Shown one piece after another: positions 50,683 through 64,000 of a stretch of DNA of 64,000 nucleotides (within the stretch, counting starts at the first letter, position 1; each line of letters starts with the position of its first letter). A program made the position numbers and the translations under genes. The notes beneath the pieces are model-generated. The model did not search any database, was not told the DNA's origin, and saw only the letters and a program-made list of their open reading frames with translations. Origin of the DNA: Polyporus tsugae (lineage: Eukaryota > Basidiomycota > Agaricomycetes > Polyporales > Polyporaceae); the NCBI GenBank assembly GCA_024305745.1, contig JAHRBS010000001.1:372001-436000 (forward strand). The letters are read 5' to 3'.

Positions 50683-51310
50683 CGTGTCTCAGACGAGTTT
50701 AGAGTTGATGGCGGGCTTCGAGGTGAAAGGCTACTACTATATACTTGGAGGGTCGACGGCCCTGACTGCGGCACAGGGCATCGGATACGAGGGCGAGTCA
50801 CCATGACCAGAGTTATTAGGGTTCTCCAAAATGTAACGATTGCGCAGGTGATTCGACAGTGTTCGTTCGGGGAAGAGGAAGAATACCTCGGGCATGTGTA
50901 TGGTAGCAGGCCTGCCTGAAATATGACTCACCTGCTGTGATGATATTGATAAGCTGGGATGAGAGAGATTTGCGACCTCACCCGTTTATTCACGAATAGC
51001 TGATGGTTTCAACGCATATATCCAGACCCAAGAAAGGAGGAAGATCTAGGATTGGTATTTGGTTTGGAAACAAGAGAAACCGTCGGGACGAGCCTGAGAG
51101 AAATTGTGACCATCCTCGTTGCGCGCTTATACCTCACTAGCACAAGTATGTAATACCCGACCTTCTCGGAAATTGGAACCACACTTGCTGGGACGCCCAA
51201 ACGGTCGCTGAGAACTCGGCTGCGATATTATGTATCAAAGCGTTAAGGTTACCTAATCGTGAGCGTCATGATACTTATCTATTTAGCAGAACATCTACGT
51301 GCGCAGTCCA
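50683..51310. other. Spacer between transporter and carrier genes
   Basis: Upstream DNA of the ABC gene and 3' flank of the carrier gene. Nothing else recognised. Confidence 0.4.
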
Positions 51311-52793
51311 TCACATCGCCTCTATGCCAAACAGGTATCTCACCCGCTCGAATATCAGGAACGTCAAGATGGTGTGCGTCCCAAGCTAGACGAGCGAGAG
51401 AACGACATCAGCGGGGACACACAAAAGGAGGAGGGAGGAGGAGGAAGGGGGAGAGAGAAGAAGACATACCCTTGCCCAGCACATCCCGAAGCCCTTGAAG
51501 AAACCGAAGGGACCTTCCTTCGCCATGATCTGCCGGACGCAATCGAACGCACCCTTGAACTGGTGGGTCTTGTCGTTCATCAGGCGCACTTTCACGACAT
51601 CTAGCAGGATACCGGCATCAGGAGATGTTTCTTATCGCAACTGCTATGCCATGGCACTCACCGACCGGGTTCGACGTGACCGAACAGAAGAATCTGCACG
51701 ACGTCTTAGGTCAACGACCTCGCGAATGTTCGCGGTGAGAACGACATACCCAGCAAAGGTGCTCGCCACGAAGTGTAACGGGACTCCCTCCTGCATGATA
51801 CCCCGTTTCTTCAACGACTGTTTGATCTGATCATACGAACAGATCTGTGTCCCCGAGAGCACGATGCCCCGTATCGTCGTCGGGCCAACGCCACGATAGA
51901 GGGAGCGCAGCCCACCGGCGGCAGGCGACATGCCCGCGACGATCGCGGCTTGCGCGCCGTCTTGGTAGATGGTCGTGAACGCGTGTCGCAAATTCCGATA
52001 TGGACTGCCGTTCGGATAGTATGCCTGCATTCGAACTGAAACGGATCACGAATGTCATTCGGGGCACCCGGTTCTGGAGGCACGAAGGGTCGTACCTTTC
52101 ACGAGGTCGGCCGGGTTCGCGAGCGCACTGCCGATCGTCGCTGCAATCGACGCAGCCATGATCTTGAGTGGCAGACCCTCCCGGGACAACGCGCCCTTAG
52201 AGGCGTCATGCAGTCTGGAGCGAACATCTGTCAGCTGTTCATTGTCGGAGCAATCTGGGCCCATAAAACGGACTTGTCCTTGAAAAGCTCGTAGGTACCC
52301 ATCCGGATACCAGAGTAGACGACTTCGCGGAGCATGCTCGCGCTTATCCCGCCGGCTAAGCTGCGGATGCCTTCTGTGCGAGCCATTTCCAGCCCCACTG
52401 ACCAGAACGCATTGGCGCGGGCACCCGGAGCTACAGTTGCACTAGGTCAAATGTTCCATCTAATGAGAAATTTGAAGGGGACGTACCCTGTGTCCGGAGC
52501 TGTTGTCGGACTTTGATACTATGTGCAAGCAGGCGGTCAGCGATTGACGGAAACCACGCCATGACTCGTGTCCACCCACATGTCTGTCGGATTAACAGTC
52601 GCAGAAGATGCCATATCTATTCAGAAAAGTCTACTTAGTCTGCCACCGCATTATATCCAGAAGTCAAATACGCACTGCTGAAGGCGGCGCCGATAAATTT
52701 CAGCGCATACTGCGTATTCTGAACCTGTCGTTCGACAACCGCGACCTTCTCGTCCAAGGAAGCGACGCTGACCCTCGTGGAAGCTGATGCCAT
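51311..52793 (-). CDS. Mitochondrial carrier (SLC25) family protein
   Basis: Many short exons, ATG at 52793 (MASASTRVSVASLDEKVAVV), stop at 51311-51313. The three carrier repeats are visible through their P-x-D/E-x-x-K motifs: NPTDIIKVRQQLRTQ (assembled across an intron at about 52515-52560), NPADLVK in the second repeat (about 52110), and NPVDVVKVRL in the third (about 51600). The last helix is GTHTILTFLIFERVRYLFG. Between them lie LRSLYRGVGPTTIRGIVLSG and EGPFGFFKGFGMCWAR, the usual matrix helices with G-F/L-Y/F-R/K-G. It exchanges small metabolites across the inner mitochondrial membrane; the substrate cannot be assigned, though the dicarboxylate/oxaloacetate branch is possible. Confidence 0.85.
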
Positions 52794-54652
52794 ATCTGGA
52801 GCTCTAAGTGGTATCTAAGGCTATAAGGATACGTTAGTACGGTATACAAGATACAGCGGGCCACGTCCAACTCCGCGAGAGCGTCCAGAGAGCACGGGTG
52901 CGAGGTGGACGTGGTGTGTGGAAGAGGAACAAGCTTACCGGCCACGGCGTGCTCCCGTCTCCCGTTATACGCGGCCTGCGAATTCGGAATAGCGACTGCA
53001 CCGCGCACGGCAGGGAGGGAGACTCGAAACGGAGAACGCATGATCAAGTGACCGTGGCCGTGGTCCCATGGGCCGGCTCGGCTGCCTGCCCTACAGGAGC
53101 GCAAGGATTAGGCCTAAGGCACAAGGGTGACTTGGGGCTGACGAACATCGTTCTGTTGGTGCGCCGCGGTGCACGGTGCAATGGTGCATTCGGAGATGCG
53201 CCACGGGAGAACATTCAACGTACAGATATTCGGAGGCATCGGAGACATGCGAATTCGGAATGCATGCAAGACGCCATTTTGCGACGATATGACGAGGAGA
53301 TTTTGTGATTGGCTGATGGGCTGTCGCTTGGATATCTTTGTCCGCGCAGCGGACGGCGAGGGATATGTTTTGGAAACGAAGGAATACGAGTGGATGGACG
53401 AGCAGATGGATGAGTATCGATGAGAGGCTGCTGGCAGCACCCAGTGCCCCCTCGAGGGAGACGCCTCACTGGGCGCCTAAGCGCCTATCTGCACCCTGGG
53501 CACATAAGTACTTAAGTTCCGGGAGACTGCAGATGTCCGAGATGTCACTGCCAGTACTCCGGCCCAATTCCACTTCAAGGCTTTGTTACGGTTTCCTCAA
53601 CAGGTTCCTTGTCAACAGCAACTTGAACAGCAACAACTAACGGCGACCAGTACTGTAACTTGCCTTAGATAGATGACATGGAGTCTCGTGGACACGCCCG
53701 ATCCGGACGAGCCCGGTCCAGATTCAGCCTGCGTCACGACTCACAACCCCGCGGACCCATTTCGCCTGTGCACCCGTAGTATCTCCGACGATAATGTCTT
53801 TGACTCTTTGGTAAAACCTCCAGGTGTAAATTCCATGACACCATAACTAACTGTAGTCGCTTTAGGCAGAGAAACACTTCGGCAAAATAGTGACATGTAG
53901 TAACCGCCTACCGGGCCGCGCGCGTCCCTACACCCTCCGCCTTGCGGGGTAGATTATCCCTCACTTCAGACTCTCTAACAAAGCAGAGTTGATTCCTGAC
54001 CCAGTTCAGGGACAGGAAGTCTGACAGTCAGAGTTTCAGGTACGTCAGCCCTCCTTGATCATCGTGGTGAATTCCTCGGTCTCTTGCAACGAGCGTCACA
54101 GCGGCGGCAAGGACAATACGGTTAATAGTGCTATGAAGCGGGATAGGTGGCCGCGCGATGTCATAACTCAGCAGGAGGGGAAAAGCGAAGGTGGATTACA
54201 CGAGGAACTGAAATCCCTATGGAGAACCCGAGCAACTCCTCATCATCTTTCGAGAAAACATCTCAGGCTCTACCATTCGAAGGTGCTCATCGCTGTCGTC
54301 ATTCCATTCACCATCCTCTCCCACCATCGCATGGGCCCGTTCCCGCTAGTCGTGCCCCAATATTACATGAGAGTGAAACTAGTCGGTCAGCAGATTTAGT
54401 GGGCCGCCGGTCGACTTGACGCAATCGAGTGGCCTCTCACAACGATACAGCAAATGGAACGGCTGTGGTATGGTGGCTACTGGTACAGTGGTATGTACTC
54501 ATCATAGATGTGCATAGGTCATACAGGTGCATACTCCCACGTCCCCGCCGTGGATCACGAATAGCAGTGTTCGCATATCTGCAACGGACGGCGTTTAGTG
54601 ACGAGCTTTGGAAACCCGGTCAGAGAAGGTACGCACCTCGATCATAGGGTAT
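52794..54652. other. Intergenic region
   Basis: About 1.9 kb without supported genes. Open frames of 80-130 codons at 52898-53440 and 54055-54420 lack family features. Confidence 0.4.
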
Positions 54653-55657
54653 CTACTGACTCGCGCGCTCGAGCAGGTCGTTCAGACATCGCGCGACGAT
54701 GCCCACGCCCTCCTCGATCGCCTCCTTCTCCGCCTCGTCAATCCTCCCCGCCAACCGCCCAAACCGATCCGGATGCCACCGCCTCAGCGCGTTCCGGACC
54801 TTCTCCCTCCTCGTCTCCCCGGGGTGCAGCGGCGACAGCACGAACATCGCGACCTTCGCCTGCGACAGGCCCTCCAGCGACTTCGGCTGCGAGAACATCG
54901 GCCACGGGATGTCGCGGAACCCGAGCGTCCCCTCGGAGCTCAAGAGTTCCCCCCACCGCGCCTGGTACCGCCGCCCCGCCTCGCGCTCCAGCTCCATCCT
55001 CCGCGCGCGCACCGCCTCGCGCTCGCGCTCCCGCCGCATCCGCTCCTTCTCCTCCTCCGCGCGCTTCCGCCGCTCGTACGCCGCGCGGTGCCGCTCCGAC
55101 TCGCGCCGGTGCGCCTGCAGCCGCCGCAGCTCGTCCTGGACCGTGAACTCGACGTCGCGCTGCTCCCATCCCCATGTGACTGTCTTCGCGTTCCACCGCC
55201 GCTCGGACTCGGCCCGCACACGCGCGTCCGGCGCGGCGTGGCTGTTGCGCCGGCCCGCGATGAGGCGGAGCGCGACCTGCTCGCGGAGGTCGAGGGTGTC
55301 GCGCGCCTGCTGCTCGTGCACCCACCGCACGGTCTCCTCGTTCTCCTTCGCCATGTCCGCGATCTGCTGCTCGAGCACCCAGGCGTACGTGTGTGGCATG
55401 CGCACGTACGGGTCCGCGTCGGACGGGTCGCAGTCGCAGTCGTAGTCGTAGTTGTAGTCGTAGTCGGGCGAGTAGGGTATGCCGCCCACTGTCCGGGAGC
55501 GACGCATGGAGGAGTGTGTTTGGTGGTGCGCGCGGGGGGAGGCGCTTGAAGAGGACGAGGAGGGGTATGATGCGAGGATGTCCTCGCGGGTGTGCTTGGA
55601 CGAATGGGAGTAGTGACGGGGGTAATAGACCCCCTCGTGTGTGGGCGCGTAGAACAT
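54653..55657 (-). CDS. Coiled-coil protein with C-terminal J-like HPD motif
   Basis: Single open frame of 334 residues. The N-terminus is Ser/His-rich, then comes an unusual Asp/Tyr/Cys run (DYDYNYDYDCDCD). The middle is a charged coiled coil (about residues 100-245, with repeated EEKERMRREREREAVR). The C-terminal part has FVLSPLHPGETRREKVRNAL followed by RRWHPDRFG and a final helix (IEEGVGIVARCLNDLLERA). The HPD tripeptide after a basic helix is the J-domain hallmark; in this family the domain is degenerate and proteins are often labelled NF-kappa-B-inhibitor-like. Possible Hsp70 co-chaperone. No signal peptide. Confidence 0.75.
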   Translation of the reverse strand: MFYAPTHEGVYYPRHYSHSSKHTREDILASYPSSSSSSASPRAHHQTHSSMRRSRTVGGIPYSPDYDYNYDYDCDCDPSDADPYVRMPHTYAWVLEQQIADMAKENEETVRWVHEQQARDTLDLREQVALRLIAGRRNSHAAPDARVRAESERRWNAKTVTWGWEQRDVEFTVQDELRRLQAHRRESERHRAAYERRKRAEEEKERMRREREREAVRARRMELEREAGRRYQARWGELLSSEGTLGFRDIPWPMFSQPKSLEGLSQAKVAMFVLSPLHPGETRREKVRNALRRWHPDRFGRLAGRIDEAEKEAIEEGVGIVARCLNDLLERASQ

Positions 55658-57708
55658 GTGTGGCTGGGCGGTGATGGGGAAGGTAATAGATGGTACTAAA
55701 GAAGGAAGGTATATGGAACGGCGATAGCGAGGGACAGCAGACGTTTGAAGTTGAAGTTGAGGAGCTCGAGCTCGCGAGGGACGGGTAGCGGGAAGTAGGC
55801 TTTGCGAGGACAGGCCGCTCGCAGATCAATATGTACCTCCTCGAGCGGCCGGTCGCGGGCTGGATTCCTTTCATTCGCAGACCACATGCGCGCTCGCAAA
55901 ACATATCGTGGAAGGGGTGCTGCAACTGCGCCCGTCTTCGCTGCCCCCTCGCCTCCCTGTCTCCTCGTGCCCGAAATGGCATTCTTGCCCAATCGTATTG
56001 GTCCCGTACCTACGATCCCTGTGCTGTCCTCGGTCCTGTTCGCCTCTCGCTCCGTGCTCCTTTATGAAGGCGTTCTAATGAGTCGCCATGTTCATGATGC
56101 ACGATCTAACCGAAGGGGCTCTCGGGGTTTCGGGACGCGCCATCTCGTCCATCAGCTGCAGTCCTTTGTTCTCGGCGCTACCGCAGTTCTCGTTGCCCTT
56201 GCGCCCAAGCCTAACGCACGCACCTTTTACGGCTTCCTTAATCCCTTCGCGCCGAGCTCGAGTACGTCACATCTCGCATCAGATGCACAGGAAGGCGGCA
56301 TTTTTATGGCAGGATCCTTGGTAGGAAGGGGAACTGCAGCCTTCAAACAGCAGCGAATGCCGTAAGGTGGCTTGGGCGCGATACGAAACTCAAACTCAGA
56401 TGCGTGCTGCCTATCACGCAGCACGCACACGAGCCTCGAGGCGAGCGGAGAAGTCAGTCAGGCTTCCCCGATCTCGGCCACAAGGCAACTGCGTGCCTGC
56501 GTGGCAAGCGACCGTGGGACCACCGTGGCGCCGAGATCCCGACATACGCACTGAAGGATATCGCGAAAGAGTGCATGAATGTTCCGTCGTAGTACGTGAC
56601 ACGAAACTGCATCAAATAGTAGAGAGGCAGCGAAGTAAGTCAGTGGATGTCAAACAAGGAGTATGGTGCTGTACCAGCTCTGATTGGGACGTCCATTACT
56701 GGTAGCTTTCACGTGTAGCGCCGCCGATTGGTCGTGGCATCGTCCGTTTCCTCAGGCCGAGGACGATGGATCCTTCCTCTCAGACGCCACAGAGGTAGCC
56801 TCCGGGGTTCATCGCCTAGGCCGTGTCTGAAGGTCTCGTTCATGATCTGCACCTGTTCAAATAAGAAAGCATCGCCTCCACGCCACCTAGGAAGCCAATC
56901 TTGTGATACTACTCACCGCTGTAAGGAAGTTAACAGGCTCGGGGTGCTCGAAGGGAGGCGTCAGCTGATAACCTACGAAGCGATCGAGGTGCTCTCTCTC
57001 CAGATGAACGGCGCCGTTCCTAGAGGAGATTACAGGCAGGCGGTGCCATTACCCGACCTTGAACCCGAGGGATCTTGCACAGATTTATCCTACGTTTGAT
57101 GACAACTGACTGGCCAGCAAGCGGGCCGAAAAACCGCACTGCCTTTAGTTCCTATGTCAGAACAGGGTAGAGGGATTCGGTACGTACTCAGCGAGGTATG
57201 GGTCCGCGTATACTTCCTGCGAGGGTGACGACCGGATCTTAGTATCAGAACCCGAGCGAGGGAAGAAACGAGGCACGCACGCCTGTTGATGGTGGACTGC
57301 AGCCCGAGATAGTTCAGGACATGCGACATGACGAGCCACTGAAAGCACAAAGGGCGTAGTCACCGTGCGTCTCCGTGCCATGCGTATTTCATGTAGATAG
57401 GAGACTCGGCACTTACATACGAAGGTCTGTGGGACAAGTGTAGCACTCCAGTGGAGCGTCAGAGGGATGCATAGTAGGCGCGGAGCACGCGTATTGCGCG
57501 CGATGTGACCAAAGCACTCTCGATCATGCAAAGCGCGACTGTGTCGAGGACATGGTCGAGTCTGCAGACGGCCGATTGAGTGATATATCGGACATTAACG
57601 GAGACATGGCGTACCTTCCTGTACCGGTACGGCTTCTCCGCAACCGCGTAACGTAATTCGTAACGGATAGGTGTGGGCAACTTCATCGGCAGCACCGCGA
57701 CGCGCAGC
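55658..57708. other. Intergenic region
   Basis: About 2 kb. Open frames of up to 187 codons on the plus strand (55802-56365) are not recognisable and overlap the probable leader of the J-like gene. No gene called. Confidence 0.4.
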
Positions 57709-58195
57709 TTAGTAGTTGTCGAAGTGCCACACGATCGGGAAATACTCACAGATAGAGATATAGAGGAATCCCCCGAAGGAGAGATCGGAATCGTTCTCGT
57801 TGCCGCAGGCTTACGCGTCAGCGACGGTGACGATGACGCTCCTACCATTGTTACCGGTGTTGGTCAGCGTGATATTGCGTCCGGATGCGTAGTTGGGGGA
57901 TTCCCTAGAGAGGTCGCCGTAGCGCTCCGTCTCTGTGGGTGACCGTCAGCGGTCACAGTCATGATATGCCAACCGAGCCGGGAGAGCAGCAATGAGCGAC
58001 TGGTCGGAGTGGACGGCATCGCAAGCATTGGGTTGGCCACCCTGCCAGAAGTAGGTAGCGTAACCACCGGTAAAGTCACCACTTGAAGAGCTGGTAGTTG
58101 TGATGGCAGCGGCCGGTGGACTATGAGGAATCATCATAGCGAAGGCACGAGCACTGGCGGCGGTGAGAGGCGGATGCGAGAGTGAGGACATGCAT
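57709..58195 (-). pseudogene. Expansin-like DPBB pseudogene
   Basis: Inverted paralogue of the gene at 23217. Conserved parts read DFTGGYATYFWQGGQPNACD, then ERYGDLSRESPN, ITLTNTGNNGRSVIVTVADA and, at the end, IVWHFDNY. Three independent lesions: a length change in the signal-peptide region that shifts the frame after MHVLTLAS; loss of the intron 5' splice site (CTCCG/GTAAGT in the parent is CTCCCGGCTCGG here); and a TAA stop replacing the first Cys of the CIFC motif. No TATA box is seen upstream. It lies divergent to peroxidase 2, mirroring the intact pair. Confidence 0.88.
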
Positions 58196-59587
58196 GATGA
58201 AGCCGTCGATGGTTGTGAGAATGAGTCCCAGAGCCTAGATTAGGGATCGTACGATCCAAGTCAGTCATAGTCCTAGTGGCCATGGTCACTGTTCAAACGT
58301 TCACCAGGTGTTTTGCCTCTCTCTCAAGCTTCAAGCGCTCCAGGCGGCTACTACTCGAGGAAGATATCTGATGAGACGGACGGCTCGGCCTTAGAGACCT
58401 AAGCGTTCTCGCATCCTTGAACCCCTCTTCGAACTGAATGTTGACATGGCCAATCAAGACACGTAGCGCACTTAGACGCCGCATGGACTGACTTTGACCC
58501 GTTCAATTGAGAACTTGCAATACGGGGATCGTCCGGGACTGTACGAAGAGACATACCCCACCAGCGCGTCGCCAGGCAATTGCAAAAAGACGAGAGACTA
58601 GCCGAGATAGCAAGGGTATGGATCACCACGGCCGACGGGCTGACGGAAGCCTAATACTGACGGCTTTTCTCGCCAAGTTATGTAATCTAATCTAGTGACG
58701 GGAGTCTTAGCATTGCTACCAGACGGACCGCATAACGCAGACATAAGAGGCTGAAGACATACTCAAGGTGGCCCTTCCCATTGAGCGTAGTACGATTGAG
58801 AGTGGTTCGACAAAATGCTCTCCCTTGATGGAACACCTGGTGCCAGGGACGGAGACGGACTTGGACCAGTGCCGAGTGCATGACGAGTCCCCGCGGCCGG
58901 TACACTCGTGCGTTTTCGCTGATGCCACCTTTCGGTAAGGCTATAGCCCGAAGAAACGACAGCCTTGACGCAGGAGAAGGATCGAAGGTTGGTTTCAAGG
59001 ACCGTCACCCTTGGCGGAAGGTTGGCGGAGGGTGCCATGTGTCAGACGTGCGCTTGAAGACTGCATTGAAGGCAGCATTCGTCGTTGAGTCGGAAGTTGG
59101 AACTTGCGCTGAGCAACCTTTCAACTGATCCCTTGAACTTTTGTCACTATGATCATTCGCTCGGTGAACTCACGCTCTCCGATTCTTAGACCTCGATACA
59201 TCATGGAATTGTCGCTCGGCCGAACGGTAACTCGTCGAACGTTTGAAGTTTGAACTTCAACAACGTGATCATTGATCAATCGATCATCCCCGAACTTGAG
59301 TGCGTCGTCCAGAAGAGATTGTCTTAACTATTCCCGGAAACACATCTGGATGTAGGTGGTTGGAATAAACATGTCACTCAGCGTATCACCATTGAGCGTA
59401 AGCTACGTGTTCTCTTCTACTCCCATGGTGGTGACGGCCTAGTACTCATATCCTCACCCCAACGAAATCTACTAGAACGCGCTTCGAGCACCAGCGGTAC
59501 GGGAATGAGGCCTTCTCGCTTCCGACCCGGGCACACCTTGGCCCGCATCTCCCAGCCCGTGCATCCCCTTGATACAGTATACGAGGG
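58196..59587. other. Region between DPBB pseudogene and peroxidase 2
   Basis: Non-coding. From about 59510 it resembles the upstream DNA of peroxidase 1 (shared GGCTTCTCGCT-type and ATCTCCCAGCCC stretches). The rest has no visible counterpart in the first copy. It is shorter (1.5 kb between start codons against 3.7 kb). Confidence 0.5.
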
Positions 59588-59594
59588 TATAAAA
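59588..59594 (+). promoter_or_regulatory. TATA box of peroxidase 2
   Basis: TATAAAA about 102 bases before the ATG at 59696, in the same context as the one before peroxidase 1. Confidence 0.7.
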
Positions 59595-59695
59595 CGATTT
59601 AGAGAGCTGAGTGATCTGCATCGAGTACCACTCTCTCTTCTCGAACTCGGAACACAACAACCTCAACAGCGCCTTCACGCTTGAACGACCTTGCT

Positions 59696-61443
<1,748 letters not shown>

Positions 61444-62130
61444 GTGTGCCCAAATGTGTTGTAAATATCGCTGCTTACGCTTTATGGTCTCTAGACCGTT
61501 GGATTCCTGATCGGCCGCTCGGCCAAAGACATACTCAGATATTTAGAGCCATATTAACCTCTCACGTACGATATGAGGGACGGCATGCTAGGATTACGGA
61601 TGTGCAATGATATACGTCGTGACGATTAGCGGTCTCGCTATGTATTAACGCGTTCCTGGACGTGCAATATGAATCCTTCTAAAACGGGACACGAAGACAG
61701 TCTCAACATGTGCGTCAACTGACGGCAGTGGCTGCCCGATGTCTACTTTCGACTCCGTTCCTTCTGGGCAGGCCGCACATGCGAAGGATAAGGGAGCAGG
61801 GGCCGCAGAGACCTGCTAAGGACGTTTTGAACGCCATGGAACTACATTGATGAAGCTATGAAGTGGCGCGCTCACGCTTGCACGCTTGACAATTAATGAC
61901 ACCATGGTACGAGTGGACGTGTTACGAGTGCCGCCAGCGTGATCATAGAACGACAGTATCATCAGCCCAATACATGCGGAAGATACGAAGCTAGCAAGAA
62001 CGGGGCCCCTCATCTCGTCTCCGGGGTTGAACCCAGTTTACTCGACAGAGTTGAAGCTGTATGGCTGAGGGGAGCCTGCATAACTCCATGCTCAAGCGAC
62101 GGAGGGGGAAGGCGCGCAAAACCGGCACCT
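61444..62130. other. Convergent intergenic region
   Basis: 3' ends of peroxidase 2 and the O-methyltransferase. No gene seen. Confidence 0.45.
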
Positions 62131-64000
62131 TCAAACAGGCACGGCAGTGACATACGCCCACACCGAGCCCGGAGCGCGCGCCATGCTCGACACCTTCCAC
62201 CCGGCGGAGAGCGCAAGCGCAGAGATCTCGCGCAACGTGCGCTCCTTCGCGCCGAGCATCGCCAACATCTAGCGACGAACGACCGAGAACGACGCGATAC
62301 AGTAGTCAGCACGACGCGCGAGAAACCCCTCGTTTGAAAGTACTACGAGGCACTCACCGAGAGGTCGAGCTGATACCCGGTCGCGCTCGCGCGCCCGAGA
62401 TTGGCAAGCAGGGGAGAGCCTTCGGGCGCGAGCGTGCGCTCCGCGCCGGGGATCGCGTCGTGGCCGTCGGCCCAGTCGTCGTAGCATGCATGCGGGAGGA
62501 TCACGTCCACGATGAGCAACTTGGTCGTCGGGCTTGCGGCGTCGCGCAGATGGCGAAGCATCCTAGCGTACGGATCGGGCTCGAGCTCAGTACCATGATT
62601 TCTGGACCTGCTAGGGATAGTAGGGGTGCGCTTACGGTTTGACCGCGGCGTCTGGCCAGTTGTGCGTGCACCCTCTCATGAGGAAGACCGCGGGAGAGGG
62701 CACTGAGCCCAGCCCTGCAACTTGGAGAGAAGGCGGTTGGGGCGTGAAAAAGTCTTGCGTTTGGAAGGAGACTCGTCCGGACTTGATCAACTCCGCCTGC
62801 TCTCCTTTCCAGACCTGCACGTTTTGTCAAAACGACATGCGTGAATCCCCGAGCAGTGAACACACTTACAGACGGGGCGATTTGCACGACGTGGCTCCTA
62901 TCCTGCACGACGAACCGGAGTTGTGGGAACGTGCGAGCGAGGACTACAGACGTCGACCCGACTCCGCCGCCGACGTCGACGATTACGGAGTCTTTCGGGA
63001 GGTCCTTCCAAGGGAACGCTGCTTGACTGTCAACAAACGTGCAGTGTAGTGGTAGAGCATGCATGAAACGTGACGCACTTTCAATGATATTCTCCACGAC
63101 CTCCCATGACCGCGTCCCTGTCATCGAGACCCCGAACTCCTTCAAGCGCCTCTTGTTCTCCGGCAGCTCGAGCCAGTGGAAGTACGGCTGCTCCGTCCGG
63201 AACGCGAGGTTGAAGGGCAGCTTGTAGTCGGGAGCAGACTCTGGAGCCTCGCGCTGATCGACCAGCTTGCGCAGAGATGTCGCGCGGTCCCTGTTGGGGA
63301 GCAGCGTGTCCGTTATATGCGCGACGGATTTGAAGAATTCGTCCGATCTGGAGAGTGGCACGATTAGAAACACGATCCGCGCGGGACAGAAGGAGTGCGA
63401 CTCGAAAAACGCACTTCATGGGCACGAGGGCGGCGATGCAGTCGGTGCCCTCGTACTTCTGCGTGGGACTGGAGGGCGATCAGACCACACGATATGAGCG
63501 CAGAGCGGGAAAGAAAAAGAAGTAACAAAGACAAGAGACCGCACCCATCGCGAAGCTGCTCGGGAGTCTTGCCAGAGTCGATGAGGGCGGACAAGCGATT
63601 GTTCGCAAACACGTCCGGGCGGACCTCCCGGATCCAGTGGAACGTCGCCAGCAAGCGCAAGATGTGGCCTATCCCGAGTCACAGCGACGTCAGCCAACCC
63701 AAATCTAGACCGTCGCCCTCGGGCCGCCTATACACGCCGAAGATGCTCACTCAGCTTGTCGGGGTCCAGCGGCGAGCCGTTCGCGCTCTTGCCTGCAGAA
63801 CCCAGCACCTCGTCCACGCGGCGCGCGATCTCGGCGACGTGCAGCCCGTCCGGGCCCGCCTCGCGGAGGATCTCCACCGTGTTCGACGCCTCGAGGAAGC
63901 CAAGACACGCAGTCAAGTGTCCCTGTATGCGCAAGCAAACATAACACTGACATCAACATCCTCAACGATCCCCAGAGGCACGCGGGCACTCACGCTCATG
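62131..64000 (-). CDS. SAM-dependent O-methyltransferase, N-terminus outside the window
   Basis: Multi-exon gene, stop at 62131-62133; the 5' part continues past position 64000 (a donor GTGAGT lies right at the edge, near 63990). The N-terminal dimerisation/winged-helix region has NTVEILREAGPDGLHVAEIA, then HILRLLATFHWIREV and VFANNRLSALIDSG. The catalytic domain has DVGGGVGSTSVVLARTFPQL (SAM loop), then VFLMRGCTHNWPD, whose His fits the catalytic base of the plant-type O-methyltransferase family (Methyltransf_2), then LLIVDVILPHACYDD. The C-terminus ends with KVSSMARAPGSVWAYV. It probably methylates a small phenolic or polyketide; the substrate is unknown. No partner biosynthetic genes are within the window. 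Confidence 0.85.

Noticed and set aside
54608..55982. Long frames on both strands overlapping the J-like gene
   Set aside because: Low-complexity shadows; only the 334-residue minus-strand frame shows the HPD motif and a sensible start.
62131..64000. Secondary-metabolite gene cluster around the O-methyltransferase
   Set aside because: No synthase, P450 or transporter lies nearby inside the window.

Overview
This window is nuclear DNA of a filamentous basidiomycete, most likely a white-rot polypore. The genes have many short introns (about 50-90 bp, GT...AG), coding regions are GC-rich, and TATA boxes lie about 95-100 bp before some start codons. The gene content includes two secreted class II (lignin-modifying type) haem peroxidases, a CBM1-tagged glucuronoyl methylesterase (CE15), a small expansin-like protein, a HET-domain protein and a HAM1-family protein. 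No bacterial, viral or organellar sequence and no convincing tRNA or rRNA gene was found. Gene models were built by hand from reading frames and splice sites. Where the exons are given, their summed length is a multiple of three.

Layout, left to right: HAM1-family protein (+, 0.5-3.4 kb); HET-domain protein (-, 4.0-6.3 kb); two tandem paralogous DH-BAR (Tuba-like) RhoGEF genes (+, 7.3-11.2 and 14.1-16.5 kb), only the second keeping a C-terminal SH3; class II peroxidase 1 (-, 17.9-19.6 kb); expansin-like DPBB protein (+, 23.2-23.7 kb); coiled-coil/glycine-periodic protein (+, 25.6-27.9 kb); amidohydrolase-fold-like protein (-, 28.5-30.1 kb); CBM1-CE15 glucuronoyl methylesterase (-, 33.1-34.7 kb); very-long-chain 3-oxoacyl-CoA reductase (-, 36.2-37.9 kb); unknown protein (+, 38.7-39.3 kb); phytanoyl-CoA-dioxygenase-like protein (-, 39.6-41.2 kb); broken partial copy and then intact parent of a large Ser/Pro-rich protein (-, 41.5-46.2 kb); decayed membrane-protein gene (+, 46.9-47.7 kb); ABC half transporter (-, 47.8-50.7 kb); mitochondrial carrier (-, 51.3-52.8 kb); J-domain protein (-, 54.7-55.7 kb); DPBB pseudogene (-, 57.7-58.2 kb); class II peroxidase 2 (+, 59.7-61.4 kb); O-methyltransferase running off the right end (-, 62.1-64.0 kb).

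The theme is local duplication followed by divergence. The peroxidase/DPBB divergent pair at 17.9-23.7 kb occurs again, inverted, at 57.7-61.4 kb. In the second copy the DPBB gene is dead. The two peroxidases still share very similar introns but differ at the key active-site positions: copy 1 keeps the surface Trp but has Ser for the third Mn ligand and Tyr for the distal Phe; copy 2 has Gln for the Trp, a complete Mn site, and two extra cysteines. The RhoGEF pair arose by a direct duplication that includes upstream DNA, and copy 1 then gained a tail with an internal intron+exon duplication. Functionally the window mixes lignocellulose attack (peroxidases, glucuronoyl esterase, expansin-like protein), hyphal biology (HAM1, HET, RhoGEF) and housekeeping lipid and transport genes. 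It does not look like a co-regulated cluster.
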